NCBI RefSeq assembly: GCF_021513195.1
Contig: NZ_CP090974.1
Coordinates: 570,001 to 634,000, forward strand
Direction: 5' to 3'
From: Shewanella sp. OMA3-2
Lineage (GTDB): Bacteria > Pseudomonadota > Gammaproteobacteria > Enterobacterales > Shewanellaceae
DNA length: 64,000 nt
This document shows, piece after piece, positions 9,986 to 19,070 of the stretch (position 1 is the stretch's first letter; every line of letters starts with the position of its first letter). A program made the position numbers and the translations under genes. The notes under the pieces were generated by a model that had not been told where the DNA came from, did not search any database, and worked only from the letters and a program-made list of their open reading frames with translations.

Positions 9986-10815
9986 TATTTATACGTTGCC
10001 TTAAACAATTGCTCTCCTTGCACGGTGAACTCATTAATCATTTTTTGTGTCGCAGGGCTGATTAACCAGTCACTTAATGCTTGTGCACCTTTATGGTTCA
10101 GTTCAGGGTATTTAGTCGGGTTAATCAACATAACTTGATATGGATTGGCTAATTCCGCACCGCCTTCAAAGCTAATAGTTAACTCCAACTTTGCTTTGTA
10201 AGCCACAAATGTACCACGATCTGTTAGCGTATAAGCTTGTAATTCATTTGCCATTAATAGGGTTTTACCCATGCCTTGGCCTATCGAAGTATAGCCTGCA
10301 AAATCAGGCTTTACGTTAGTTTGTTGCCAAATTTGTAACTCTTTCATATGTGTGCCAGAGTTATCGCCGCGGGAGATAAACGTGCTTGGCTTAGCCGCGA
10401 TACGTTCAAATGCCTGAATAACGCTTTTAGCATCGTGCACGCCAGCAGGATCATTTTTAGGGCCTAAGACTACAAAATCATTCTCCATAATGCCGCGGGG
10501 TTGAATGCCATAACCGTCAGCGACAAATTTTGCTTCAGCTGCTGGAGCATGGGTCATTACAATATCAACATCGCCTTGGCTGGCGAGTTTAATTGCCTGG
10601 CCCGTGCCTGTTGCTATGACCTGTACCGAGTAGCCTGACTGTTTTTCAAACCTAGGTAATAGTGCACTTAATAACCCCGAATTTTCAGTGCTGGTGGTGG
10701 TGGCTAATTTTATTACGCCATGACTTTGATGCTCATGCGCTTGCAATAATGGACTAAAAACCAAGCTAGCCATCACGCTAAATGATGCCGTAATCCCTGC
10801 GATTTGCTTTAACAT
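9985..10815 (-). CDS. tupA: Tungstate-binding periplasmic protein TupA
   Basis: 276 residues with a signal peptide ending near Leu-Gln-Ala (about residue 26). The mature start includes Ala-Thr-Thr-Thr-Ser-Thr-Glu-Asn-Ser-Gly, the Thr-Thr-Thr-Ser oxyanion-binding motif of TupA/WtpA-like proteins. The family binds tungstate with very high affinity in the periplasm and delivers it to TupB/TupC. It is the first gene of the operon, with a sigma-54 promoter about 100 bp upstream and a divergent NtrC-type regulator gene beyond that. A His-rich stretch follows the signal peptide (His-Glu-His-Gln-Ser-His). Confidence 0.92.
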   Translation of the reverse strand: MLKQIAGITASFSVMASLVFSPLLQAHEHQSHGVIKLATTTSTENSGLLSALLPRFEKQSGYSVQVIATGTGQAIKLASQGDVDIVMTHAPAAEAKFVADGYGIQPRGIMENDFVVLGPKNDPAGVHDAKSVIQAFERIAAKPSTFISRGDNSGTHMKELQIWQQTNVKPDFAGYTSIGQGMGKTLLMANELQAYTLTDRGTFVAYKAKLELTISFEGGAELANPYQVMLINPTKYPELNHKGAQALSDWLISPATQKMINEFTVQGEQLFKATYK

Positions 10816-10908
10816 TAAATTATCCTTTTAAACTGCGATGAAATTGCATAATCCATTACTGGAGGTTGTAAGACTCGGTTTTGTAACCGTTAATACAGCT
10901 CTACTGTT

Positions 10909-10926
10909 AAGCAAGTTAAATGCCAA
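10909..10926 (-). promoter_or_regulatory. Sigma-54 promoter of the tup operon
   Basis: On the minus strand the sequence TTGGCATTTAACTTGCTT fits the -24/-12 consensus: GG at 10924-10923, ten bases, then GC at 10912-10911. It lies about 95 bp before the tupA start. The divergent gene encodes a sigma-54 activator, as such a promoter requires. Confidence 0.75.
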
Positions 10927-11002
10927 TTGAATAATGTGCAAATTCAGTTCACGGCAAAAGCTTAATATGTGAAGCAGATCCCACTGTGATTAAAAACACC
11001 TA

Positions 11003-11015
11003 AGACAAATTGTCT
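11003..11015. promoter_or_regulatory. Inverted repeat, possible activator site
   Basis: AGACAA-A-TTGTCT is a perfect 6-1-6 inverted repeat. It lies about 80-90 bp upstream of the -24 element of the tupA promoter, where an enhancer-binding regulator usually binds, and about 100 bp before the regulator's own start. Assigning it to this regulator is inference. Confidence 0.4.
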
Positions 11016-11110
11016 CAAGATCACTTTTTGGTGGTTCATCCTGACCTAGTTTGTATCCTTGAGTGCTAAAGTAGCGCCATGTTGAGTCAAAATGTCCAAT
11101 TGGAGTGATC

Positions 11111-12490
11111 ATGAGCATAGCAGTAAGCGTGAATACCAGTATGTCGGTTTTAATTGTTGACGATGAACCTGGAATGCGCAGCTTTTTAACTAAAGCTATG
11201 TTGAAAAAATTTGCGTTAGTCGAAACCGCATCAAGTATTGCAGAGGCAGAGCAACTTCGTAGCCAAGGTCATTTTGATTTGTTAATCGTCGATATTCGAC
11301 TACCCGATCGTTCAGGCATTGAATGGCATGAAGCATTAGATGATACAGACCGTCAATCCGATATTATTTTTATGACGGGTTATGCCGATATGGATGTGGC
11401 GATTAGAGCATTGCGAGCGGGCGCATCAGACTTCATTATGAAGCCGTTTCACCTTGAACAAATGATGACAGCTGTCGATCGTTGTATTGAAAAACGTTTA
11501 CTAAAGCGTGAAAACTTTATGCTAAAACGTCAGCTATCCCATGGGCAATCTTCTACTATTATTGGCAGCAGTGACGCTATTAACGAAGTAAAGCAAGTGA
11601 TAAGCCGTGTGGCGCCGACTCATGCTGTGGTGTTAATTGAAGGTGAGTCTGGTACAGGTAAAGAGTTGGTCGCGCGTCAGTTGCATCAATTAAGTGGACG
11701 AACAGGTCCGTTTGTACCAGTAAACTGTGGTGCTATTGCGCCAGAGCTATTAGCCAGTGAATTGTTTGGTCATATAGCGGGGTCATTTACTGGAGCAAAA
11801 AACTCTCGGGAAGGGTTATTTAGTTTTGCCTCCGGTGGCACCATTTTTTTAGATGAAATTGGTGAAATGCCAATGAACATGCAAACGGCATTATTAAGAG
11901 TACTAGAGCAGCGTTCAATTCGCCCTGTGGGCAGTGAGAAAGAAGTCGCAATTGATGTACGAGTTGTCGCGGCCACCAACCGACTATTAATTGAAGAAGT
12001 CGATAAAGGGCATTTTCGCCGAGATCTATATTACCGTTTAAATGTGCTTAATATTTTAATACCGCCTTTACGTGCTCGGCCTGAAGATGTGGTGGAATTA
12101 ACCCATCATTTTACGGTGCAGATATCACAAGACTTAGGCATTAAACCTGTGCTGTGGTGCCATGAAGATTTACAAGTGTTAAAGCAACATGAGTGGCCAG
12201 GTAATATCCGCGAGCTTAAGAATATGATTGAACGATGTATTTTACTTGGTAAGCCTCCGGCAGAATATTGGAAAAAAGCTGAACTGGCAGAAACCCTAGA
12301 CAATCACGGTTATCCTTTAAGTTGGACATTAAAAGATGTTGAAAAGCAGCATGTAACACAAGTGGTTGATTCACATGCTGGCAATAAGTCCGCTGCTGCA
12401 AGGGATTTAGGGGTCTCACGCAAAACCTTAGACAGAAAATACAAAGATTGGCTCGGTCAAGATAATAGTGGTGAGCAAGGGGAAGATTAA
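11111..12490 (+). CDS. NtrC-family sigma-54-dependent response regulator
   Basis: About 459 residues from the ATG at 11111 (GGAG six bases upstream; a GTG at 11105 is possible). A receiver domain (about residues 14-125) has the acidic pair Asp-Asp-Glu, phosphoacceptor Asp61 and a conserved Lys in Met-Lys-Pro-Phe. The AAA+ domain has Walker A Gly-Glu-Ser-Gly-Thr-Gly-Lys-Glu and Walker B Phe-Leu-Asp-Glu-Ile-Gly. A Fis-type helix-turn-helix ends the protein. The sigma-54 contact loop reads GSFTGA rather than GAFTGA. It is followed 2 bp later by its kinase gene and faces the tup operon, which carries a sigma-54 promoter, so tungstate uptake is its likely target (inference). Confidence 0.9.
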   Translation: MSIAVSVNTSMSVLIVDDEPGMRSFLTKAMLKKFALVETASSIAEAEQLRSQGHFDLLIVDIRLPDRSGIEWHEALDDTDRQSDIIFMTGYADMDVAIRALRAGASDFIMKPFHLEQMMTAVDRCIEKRLLKRENFMLKRQLSHGQSSTIIGSSDAINEVKQVISRVAPTHAVVLIEGESGTGKELVARQLHQLSGRTGPFVPVNCGAIAPELLASELFGHIAGSFTGAKNSREGLFSFASGGTIFLDEIGEMPMNMQTALLRVLEQRSIRPVGSEKEVAIDVRVVAATNRLLIEEVDKGHFRRDLYYRLNVLNILIPPLRARPEDVVELTHHFTVQISQDLGIKPVLWCHEDLQVLKQHEWPGNIRELKNMIERCILLGKPPAEYWKKAELAETLDNHGYPLSWTLKDVEKQHVTQVVDSHAGNKSAAARDLGVSRKTLDRKYKDWLGQDNSGEQGED

Positions 12491-12492
12491 CC

Positions 12493-14622
12493 GTGTCTCT
12501 TTTTAAACGAATATTCCATATCAGTTGGCAACAAATGCAGGCTAAGGTGCGTTATCGACTATTAATTCTAACTCTATTGCCGATCTTAATGACATTAATC
12601 AGCTTAGTGTTTATTACTATTTATTGGAATATTAGCTATACCAGTCAACAGTTATTTATGAAGGTTAAAGCGGATTTAACCGTTGCTGAAAATACCCTGC
12701 AGCAAGTTCAAATCCGTCAAGAGCAACAACTGGTTCACGTGGCTAATTCATGGGGGTTTCAAACCGCATTGAGTCAGCTGCAGCAAGATAACAATAATCA
12801 ACATGCTCAACAGACTATCGCGGCAGTATTAACGCAAACTAAGCAACAATTGAACTTAGATTTTTTACGGATTATCAGTGTAGAACAAGCCGAAAGCGAT
12901 GCTGATTTAAGTACATTATTGCGTCAAACCCCTAGATCTCCTGCTTCAGGCCTCATGGTACTCAATCCTGAGAGTTTAAAGCAGATAAATCCACAGTTGG
13001 CACAATATGCCACGATTGATCTTAAAACCACTCAAAGAGCATTAGCGCCGAGTCAACAGCAAGAGCCCCGAGGTTTAGTTAGTCGAAGTATATTACCGAT
13101 AATAAATTCAGACGCTTCAGTGCACTGGTATCTTGATGGGGGAAATTTATTCAATAAAGATACTATGATAGTCGATTACATTCGCAATCTTGTTTATGAC
13201 AAAGGGACTTTGCCCACACTCTCAATCGGCACTGTAACCATTTTTTTAGACAATATTCGAGTCAGCACCAACGTACCAATCGATGGCACATTATCACAAT
13301 ATTCTGAACAAAATCGCGCGCTAGGTACCTTAGTGTCAGAAGACGTGAAGCAAAAAGTACTCGTGGATGGACAAACTTGGGTTGATAGGGCGTTTGTGTT
13401 TAATGACTGGTACATTTCCGCTTACTCTCCGTTGCTTGATATCTATGGCAAGCGAGTGGGTATGATATACACAGGCTTTTCTGAAGGGCCTTTTATTAAG
13501 AATTATCTGCTGAATATTATCGAGTTAGGCAGTATTTTAATGCTGGTGTTATTGGGTTCAGGCTTACTGGTTTATCGTGGTGCTTACAGTTTATTAAAAC
13601 CTATCGAGCGCATTCATCAGGTGGTTAAGGCGGTGCAATCAGGTCGAAATGTGCGCATAGGTGAGCTAGGTTTAGATCGCGATAATGAATTGGCTAATTT
13701 AGCCGAGCAGTTCGACAGCATGCTGGACTTGCTACAAAGGCGAAATTTACAGATTCAAGCGGCGGCAGAGCAACTCGAATTGAAAGTGGAGCAACGCACC
13801 AAAAGCCTGCAAGACAAAACAGAAGAATTACAACGTAATGTCGAATTACTGAATGAAACTCGTCAGCAGTTGGTCACTAATGAGAAATTAACGGCATTAG
13901 GTGAGTTAACTGCGGGTATTGCCCATGAAATTAATAACCCTACAGCGGTGATTTTAGGCAATATGGAATTATTAAAGTATGAATTAGGCGATCAAGCTGA
14001 GCAAGTAGCTGAAGAGATTGATCTCGTTATCCAGCAAGTGGGGCGTATAAGCACTATTATCCGCAGCTTGTTGCAATATAGCCGCCCTGGTGAATTCAAT
14101 GCTCCCATCGAAATGCATCAAATGACGCCCATGGTTGAAGAAGTTTTAGTATTAGTGCGTCACTCAATACAAAAGCAAGAGGTTGTACTAATCAAAGAGC
14201 TTAATGCCAGCTGCCCAGTTGAGGTAAATCGGCCGCAGTTACAACAAGTACTTATAAACTTGGTCGTTAATGCCGCCCATGCTATTGAGGCAAGAAATGA
14301 TACTACTAAGGGCAAAATTTGGATTAGAAGCCAAGATTGGCTGCAAGCTGATGAGCCTATTGGGATTAAAATTGAAGTTGAAGATGAGGGCATAGGCATA
14401 AACCCAGAACAACTAAGCCGCATTTTCGACCCTTTTTATACCACCCGTAAAGACGGCACTGGCTTAGGGTTATCACTCAGTTACGGAATTATAAAGCGCT
14501 TAGGCGGTACGATTGAAGTGAAGTCTACCGAAGGTAAGGGCACAGTATTTATTATTGGTCTTTATCATAGAGCTAAAGATGAACAGCCCAATAATCCTTA
14601 TGAGGGGTTGCAGTTTAACTAA
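12493..14622 (+). CDS. Membrane sensor histidine kinase (partner of the NtrC-type regulator)
   Basis: 709 residues from a GTG start with AAGGGGAAG upstream. The order is: membrane segment about 23-45, a long periplasmic sensor region (about 46-345, Cache-like), a second membrane segment about 346-370, HAMP, and a coiled coil. A HisKA domain with His478 in Gly-Ile-Ala-His-Glu-Ile-Asn-Asn-Pro and a HATPase domain with Asp-Glu-Gly-Ile-Gly-Ile and Gly-Thr-Gly-Leu-Gly-Leu follow. It should phosphorylate the regulator encoded 2 bp upstream. The ligand is unknown; the divergent tungstate operon suggests an oxyanion-related or binding-protein signal. Confidence 0.9.
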   Translation: MSLFKRIFHISWQQMQAKVRYRLLILTLLPILMTLISLVFITIYWNISYTSQQLFMKVKADLTVAENTLQQVQIRQEQQLVHVANSWGFQTALSQLQQDNNNQHAQQTIAAVLTQTKQQLNLDFLRIISVEQAESDADLSTLLRQTPRSPASGLMVLNPESLKQINPQLAQYATIDLKTTQRALAPSQQQEPRGLVSRSILPIINSDASVHWYLDGGNLFNKDTMIVDYIRNLVYDKGTLPTLSIGTVTIFLDNIRVSTNVPIDGTLSQYSEQNRALGTLVSEDVKQKVLVDGQTWVDRAFVFNDWYISAYSPLLDIYGKRVGMIYTGFSEGPFIKNYLLNIIELGSILMLVLLGSGLLVYRGAYSLLKPIERIHQVVKAVQSGRNVRIGELGLDRDNELANLAEQFDSMLDLLQRRNLQIQAAAEQLELKVEQRTKSLQDKTEELQRNVELLNETRQQLVTNEKLTALGELTAGIAHEINNPTAVILGNMELLKYELGDQAEQVAEEIDLVIQQVGRISTIIRSLLQYSRPGEFNAPIEMHQMTPMVEEVLVLVRHSIQKQEVVLIKELNASCPVEVNRPQLQQVLINLVVNAAHAIEARNDTTKGKIWIRSQDWLQADEPIGIKIEVEDEGIGINPEQLSRIFDPFYTTRKDGTGLGLSLSYGIIKRLGGTIEVKSTEGKGTVFIIGLYHRAKDEQPNNPYEGLQFN

Positions 14623-14744
14623 GCGATAAAACTAATGTGAGTCACCGGTGGCTAAATGAAGCTTGATGATTAACAGCATGGCATGCAGTTGTTAATTACA
14701 AACTAAGGTTGTCGTGTAAATGTGTCTGTTGCTAAATTTTAGAC

Positions 14745-14861
14745 AAAAAAAAGCCGGATGATTAATCCGGCCACAAAGAGTGTGAGCAATGTCGTGCTTG
14801 CGAACTCAGCGTAATAATAAAGGTGATGAATCTTTAACATCGTAACTGAGTTTTGGAACGC
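14745..14861 (-). ncRNA. ryhB: RyhB-type iron-responsive small RNA
   Basis: The minus strand carries the conserved RyhB core AAGCACGACATTGCTCAC (14799-14782), identical to the E. coli target-pairing segment as I recall it. Downstream is a GC-rich terminator stem (GCCGGAT/ATCCGGC, 14771-14753) followed by eight T residues (14752-14745). Upstream is a Fur box within a clear promoter. The predicted RNA of about 117 nt starts near 14861. RyhB acts with Hfq to repress iron-using genes when Fur is inactive. It lies between the kinase gene and yhhQ, about 145 bp past the yhhQ stop on the same strand, with its own promoter. Confidence 0.92.
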
Positions 14862-14867
14862 AAATAA

Positions 14868-14896
14868 ATAATAATCATTCTCATTATCGCTTGCAA
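14868..14896 (-). promoter_or_regulatory. ryhB promoter with Fur box
   Basis: On the minus strand there is a -35 TTGCAA (14896-14891), a 17-bp spacer and a -10 TATTAT (14873-14868). A 19-bp Fur box (14870-14888) matches the GATAATGATAATCATTATC consensus at 15 of 19 positions and overlaps the spacer and -10, so Fur-Fe should block RNA polymerase directly. Confidence 0.85.
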
Positions 14897-15006
14897 GTTA
14901 AATAAACTCTTTTTTGACTCTTTACACTTCATTGACGTACTTCAAGACAATAGAAAAGCGTGATAGCCGACATCATCACGCTTATTATTTTATTATCACA
15001 ACAGGG

Positions 15007-15669
15007 TTATAAAATACGTCTTGAATGCTGGTGTGTGCTTAATAATCTATCTTGCAACACCCGCAGTAGCACTCCGTAAGCCGGTAAAAATAATCCCAAA
15101 CTCACAATCAATTTAAAACCATAATCAATAGTCGCAATTTCTGGCCAGTGTTGTGCCATAAAAGTATCGGTAGAGGCATAAAATGCCACACTGAAAAAGA
15201 CTAAGGTATCGACTAGGTTACCTATTAAGGTTGACGCCGCTGGCGCTATCCACCATGCACGTGCTTTTCTTAGCTGAGCAAATACAGTGATATCCATTAA
15301 TTGGCCAATAAGATAAGCAATGAAGCTTGCAAAGGCGATGCGAAATACAAAGGTATTGGCTTCGAGTAAGGCGTCAAACTGTTGAAGTTGGCCTTGATGA
15401 AATAGCACGCCAATTAAATATGACACAATTAAAGCAGGAAACATGGCTTTGAAAATGATTTGTCTGGCAGCTTGCTGGCCAAATATACGCACGGTGAGAT
15501 CCGTTGCTAAGTACACAAAAGGAAAGCTAAATGCCCCCCAAGTAGTGTGATAGCCGAATACTTGAAACGGCAATTGCACTAGGTAATTGCTGGCGCAAAT
15601 TATCAGTATATGAAAGCTGACTAAAAATAGCAGCGCACGACGCGTCTGCGTCGGGGTAAGTGTTAACAT
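15007..15669 (-). CDS. yhhQ: Queuosine precursor transporter YhhQ
   Basis: 220 residues with about six membrane segments. It belongs to the YhhQ (DUF165, VUT/ECF-like) family that imports queuosine precursors such as preQ0 and preQ1 across the inner membrane. The conserved N-terminal region Ala-Ser-Asn-Tyr-Leu-Val and the Tyr-Leu-Ala-Thr-Asp-Leu-Thr segment are present. An AAGG ribosome-binding site lies seven bases before the ATG and is part of a possible preQ1 riboswitch. The ryhB gene lies downstream on the same strand. Confidence 0.9.
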   Translation of the reverse strand: MLTLTPTQTRRALLFLVSFHILIICASNYLVQLPFQVFGYHTTWGAFSFPFVYLATDLTVRIFGQQAARQIIFKAMFPALIVSYLIGVLFHQGQLQQFDALLEANTFVFRIAFASFIAYLIGQLMDITVFAQLRKARAWWIAPAASTLIGNLVDTLVFFSVAFYASTDTFMAQHWPEIATIDYGFKLIVSLGLFLPAYGVLLRVLQDRLLSTHQHSRRIL

Positions 15670-15676
15670 CTTGTGG

Positions 15677-15713
15677 CCTTTTTATTGAGATTAGGCGGGG
15701 TGAGGGAACCCGC
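15677..15713 (-). promoter_or_regulatory. Candidate preQ1-I riboswitch upstream of yhhQ
   Basis: On the minus strand a GCGGG/CCCGC stem encloses a pyrimidine-rich loop. It is followed by an A-rich tail that ends in the yhhQ ribosome-binding site (AAAAAGG). The loop CCU can pair with the AGG of that site, giving the small H-type pseudoknot typical of translational preQ1-I switches. The regulated gene (yhhQ) fits. The consensus match is partial, so this is a candidate only. Confidence 0.45.
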
Positions 15714-15850
15714 AATTTTATTGGTTCTGGGTGTTCAGTCCCAAAACGTGTACAGAAATTTATTATGATTATATCTTGCCCAGTGTTCACTATCACAATG
15801 TTATGGATAGCAGCTGCTAGCAAGGGGGCAGGATAATACCACCACAGTAT

Positions 15851-15875
15851 AAAAAAGCCCAGCTTAAGCTGGGCT
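15851..15875 (-). terminator. Terminator of the RND pump operon
   Basis: GCCCAGC/GCTGGGC stem with a TTAA loop, followed on the minus strand by six T residues, 26 bp after the pump stop codon. Confidence 0.8.
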
Positions 15876-15900
15876 ATTTATTGTTCAATCTCTAACGGGG

Positions 15901-18900
15901 TTAAGCGTCAGGCTTACTGCTTGTTGCAGCAGGATCTATAGTGGTTGTTTCAGCTTGGCTTTTTTTCTTACTGAAAATTCTTTCAACTACTACAAAGAAC
16001 AGTGGAATTAAGAAAATACCTAAGAAAGTCGAGCTCATCATGCCGCCTAGTACACCTGTACCAATAGCATTTTTACTACCAGAACCTACACCTGTACTTA
16101 TTGCTAATGGTACAACACCGAAACCGAATGCTAATGATGTCATTAGAATTGGACGTAAACGCACACGAACAGCATGCAATGTTGCTTCGATTAGTCCAGC
16201 GCCTTTGTCGTAGAATTCTTTAGCAAATTCGACGATTAAGATGGCATTTTTAGTTGCCAGCCCCACGGTTGTTAATAGACCTACTTGGAAGAATACGTCA
16301 TTAGATAAGCCGCGGCCATTCATAGCGAGTAATGCACCAATAACACCTAAAGGTACAACTAATACGACGGCAAATGGCACCGACCAACTCTCATAGAGTG
16401 CAGCAAGCACCAAGAAGACCACTAAAATGGACAAGGCATATAACGCAGGTGCTTGGTTGCCCGATAAGCGTTCTTCATAGGACAGACCGCTCCATTCAAC
16501 GCCAAACCCAGGTGGTAACTGTTCGACCATTTTCTCAATAGCGACCATAGCATCACCGGTACTGTAACCCGGCATGGTCGAACCTTGAATATTAACAGCA
16601 GGTAAACCACCAAATCGTTGTAACTGTGGTGAACCAAAGCTCCAAGTACCTGTTGCGAAGGCCGAAAACGGCACCATTTCACCTCCAACGTTACGCACGT
16701 ACCATGTGTCTAAATCACTCGGTTTCATACGATATTTAGCTTCACCTTGCACGTAGACTTTTTTAACTCGGCCGCGGTCAATAAAGTCATTCACATATGA
16801 GCCACCCCATGCTGTAGCCAGTACGCTATTGGCACTATTGATATCAACACCTAGCGCACGCACTTTAGCGTGGTCGATATGGATTTCGTAAATTGGGGCA
16901 TCTTCCTGGCCATTAGGACGAACGCCTACCAAGTTTGGATTTTGTGCCGCCATAGCCAATAACTGATTACGTGCCTCAATTAGTGCATCATGGCCTTTAC
17001 CGTTTCTATCTTGCAGGTATAAATCGAAACCATTGGCGGTTCCCAGTTCAATCACTGCTGGAGGAACAAAGGCAAATACCATAGCTTCTTTTATTTGCAT
17101 AAAGCTGCCCATTGCACGACCTGCTATAGACTGTACATCCTGGCCAGGCGCTTCTCGTTCAGACCAATCTTTTAAGCCAACAAACGACATACCCATGTTT
17201 TGGCCCATACCCGCAAAGCTGAAGCCCGCAACACTGAATACAGATTTAACCGTATCACCTTCTTGGGTGAAGAAGAAATCGTTGACTTTTTCTAATACTT
17301 TTACGGTGCTTTCTTGGGTTGAGTTGGTTGGTAAAATAGCTTGAGTAAATAAAATACCTTGATCTTCATCCGGTAAGAATGCCGTTGGCATACGTAAGAA
17401 GATCCACGCTGTGGCTATTACAAGCACAATATAAATGCCCATCATACGGAAGCTGCGCTTAAGAATTTTGGCAACACTGGCTTCATAGCGTGAGGTCATG
17501 CGGTCAAACATACGGTTAAACCAACCAAAGAAGCCGGTATTAATATGGGTATGACCTTTAGGCAGTGGCTTTAACATGGTTGCACATAATGCAGGTGTTA
17601 AAATTAATGCCACCAATACAGATAAGGCCATAGCTGACACAATAGTGATTGAGAACTGACGATAAATTACCCTGGTAGACCCTGACATAAACGCCATAGG
17701 TACAAATACCGCCGAAAGAGTTAAACCAATACCAACAAGTGCACCAGTGATTTGATCCATCGACTTACGGGTTGCTTCTAGAGGGCTTAAGCCTTCTTCA
17801 GACATTAATCGCTCAACGTTTTCGACTACCACAATGGCATCATCAACGAGAAGACCAATTGCCAGTACCATGGCGAACATCGTCAGGGTGTTAATAGAGA
17901 ACCCTGTAGCTGACAAAATAGCGAATGTACCAAGTAATACTACAGGTACCGCAATGGTTGGGATCAGGGTTGCTCTGAAGTTCTGTAAGAACAGATACAT
18001 GATCAAGAACACTAATACGATGGCTTCGATTAACGTATGAACTACACCTTCAATTGATTTCTCAACAAATGGCGTAGTGTCGTAAGGGTAGTAAATTTCT
18101 AACCCTTCAGGAAAATAGGTTTTTAAGTCATTTAAACGATCACGGATATTATTCGCGGTATCCAGTGCGTTAGCGCCTGTAGCCAATTTAAAAGCTAAGC
18201 CAGATGCAGGTTTACCATTATAGAAAGATTCAACCGCATAGCTTTCGGCACCCAGCTCAACACGGGCCACATCTTCAAGATAGACATTGGCGCCAGAAGA
18301 ATCTGATTTTAGAATAATACGTTTAAATTGTTCTGGGGTTTGTAAACGGCTTTGTGCGGTAACTGTGGCGTTTAACTCCTGACCGGGCATGGCAGGAGAA
18401 CCGCCTAATTGGCCCGCTGATATTTGAGCGTTTTGCTCTCTAATTGCCGCCATTACGTCAATACTGGTTAAATTGTATTGGGTTAGCTTTAGCGGTTCAA
18501 GCCAGATGCGCATCGCGTACTGTGCACCAAATAACTCCAGTTCACCCACGCCGGAACACGGCTCATAGGATCTTGAATATTGGCTGCTACGTAATCTGAA
18601 ATATCGGTCTTAGCCAACGAGCCATCTTCAGACACAAATGCAACTACCATTAAGAAACCCGCGCTGGATTTATTAACGTTTACCCCTTGAGATTGCACTT
18701 CTTGAGGCAATAAAGTCATTGCCGCCTGCAATTTATTCTGCACTTGAACTTGAGCGATATCTGCATCTGCTTCGGCGTTAAACGTTAAGGTGACGGTAGC
18801 GTTACCAAAACTATCACTGCTAGACGAAATATAGCGTAAATGGTCAATACCCGTCATGCGCTGCTCAATAACTTGAGTCACGGTATCTTCCATGGTTTTA

Positions 18901-19061
18901 GCCGAGGCACCAGGGTAAAACGCAGTAATTACCACCGTTGGCGGTGCAATACTAGGGTATTGTGCAATGGGGAGACCTTTAATGGCCAATATCCCAGCTA
19001 ACATAATCAGAATTGAGATCACCCAAGCAAAAATTGGCCGATCGATAAAAAAGCGAGCCAT
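15901..19061 (-). CDS. RND multidrug efflux pump, AcrB/MexB-like (frameshifted, reconstructed)
   Basis: Two frames cover one protein: 19061 to about 18552 (N-terminal 170 residues) and about 18552 to 15901. They join exactly if one base is added in the short C run at plus 18551-18552, turning the local codons into Pro-Gly-Val-Gly-Glu-Leu. The rebuilt protein has 1053 residues, normal for AcrB/MexB pumps. It begins [11 protein letters not shown] and has two sets of membrane segments with large periplasmic loops. The intramembrane Asp-Asp pair lies in Leu-Leu-Val-Asp-Asp-Ala-Ile-Val. It exports drugs or other amphipaths by proton exchange. The adaptor gene lies 9 bp upstream; no outer-membrane channel gene is in the operon. 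Confidence 0.9.
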
Positions 19062-19070
19062 AATAATATC

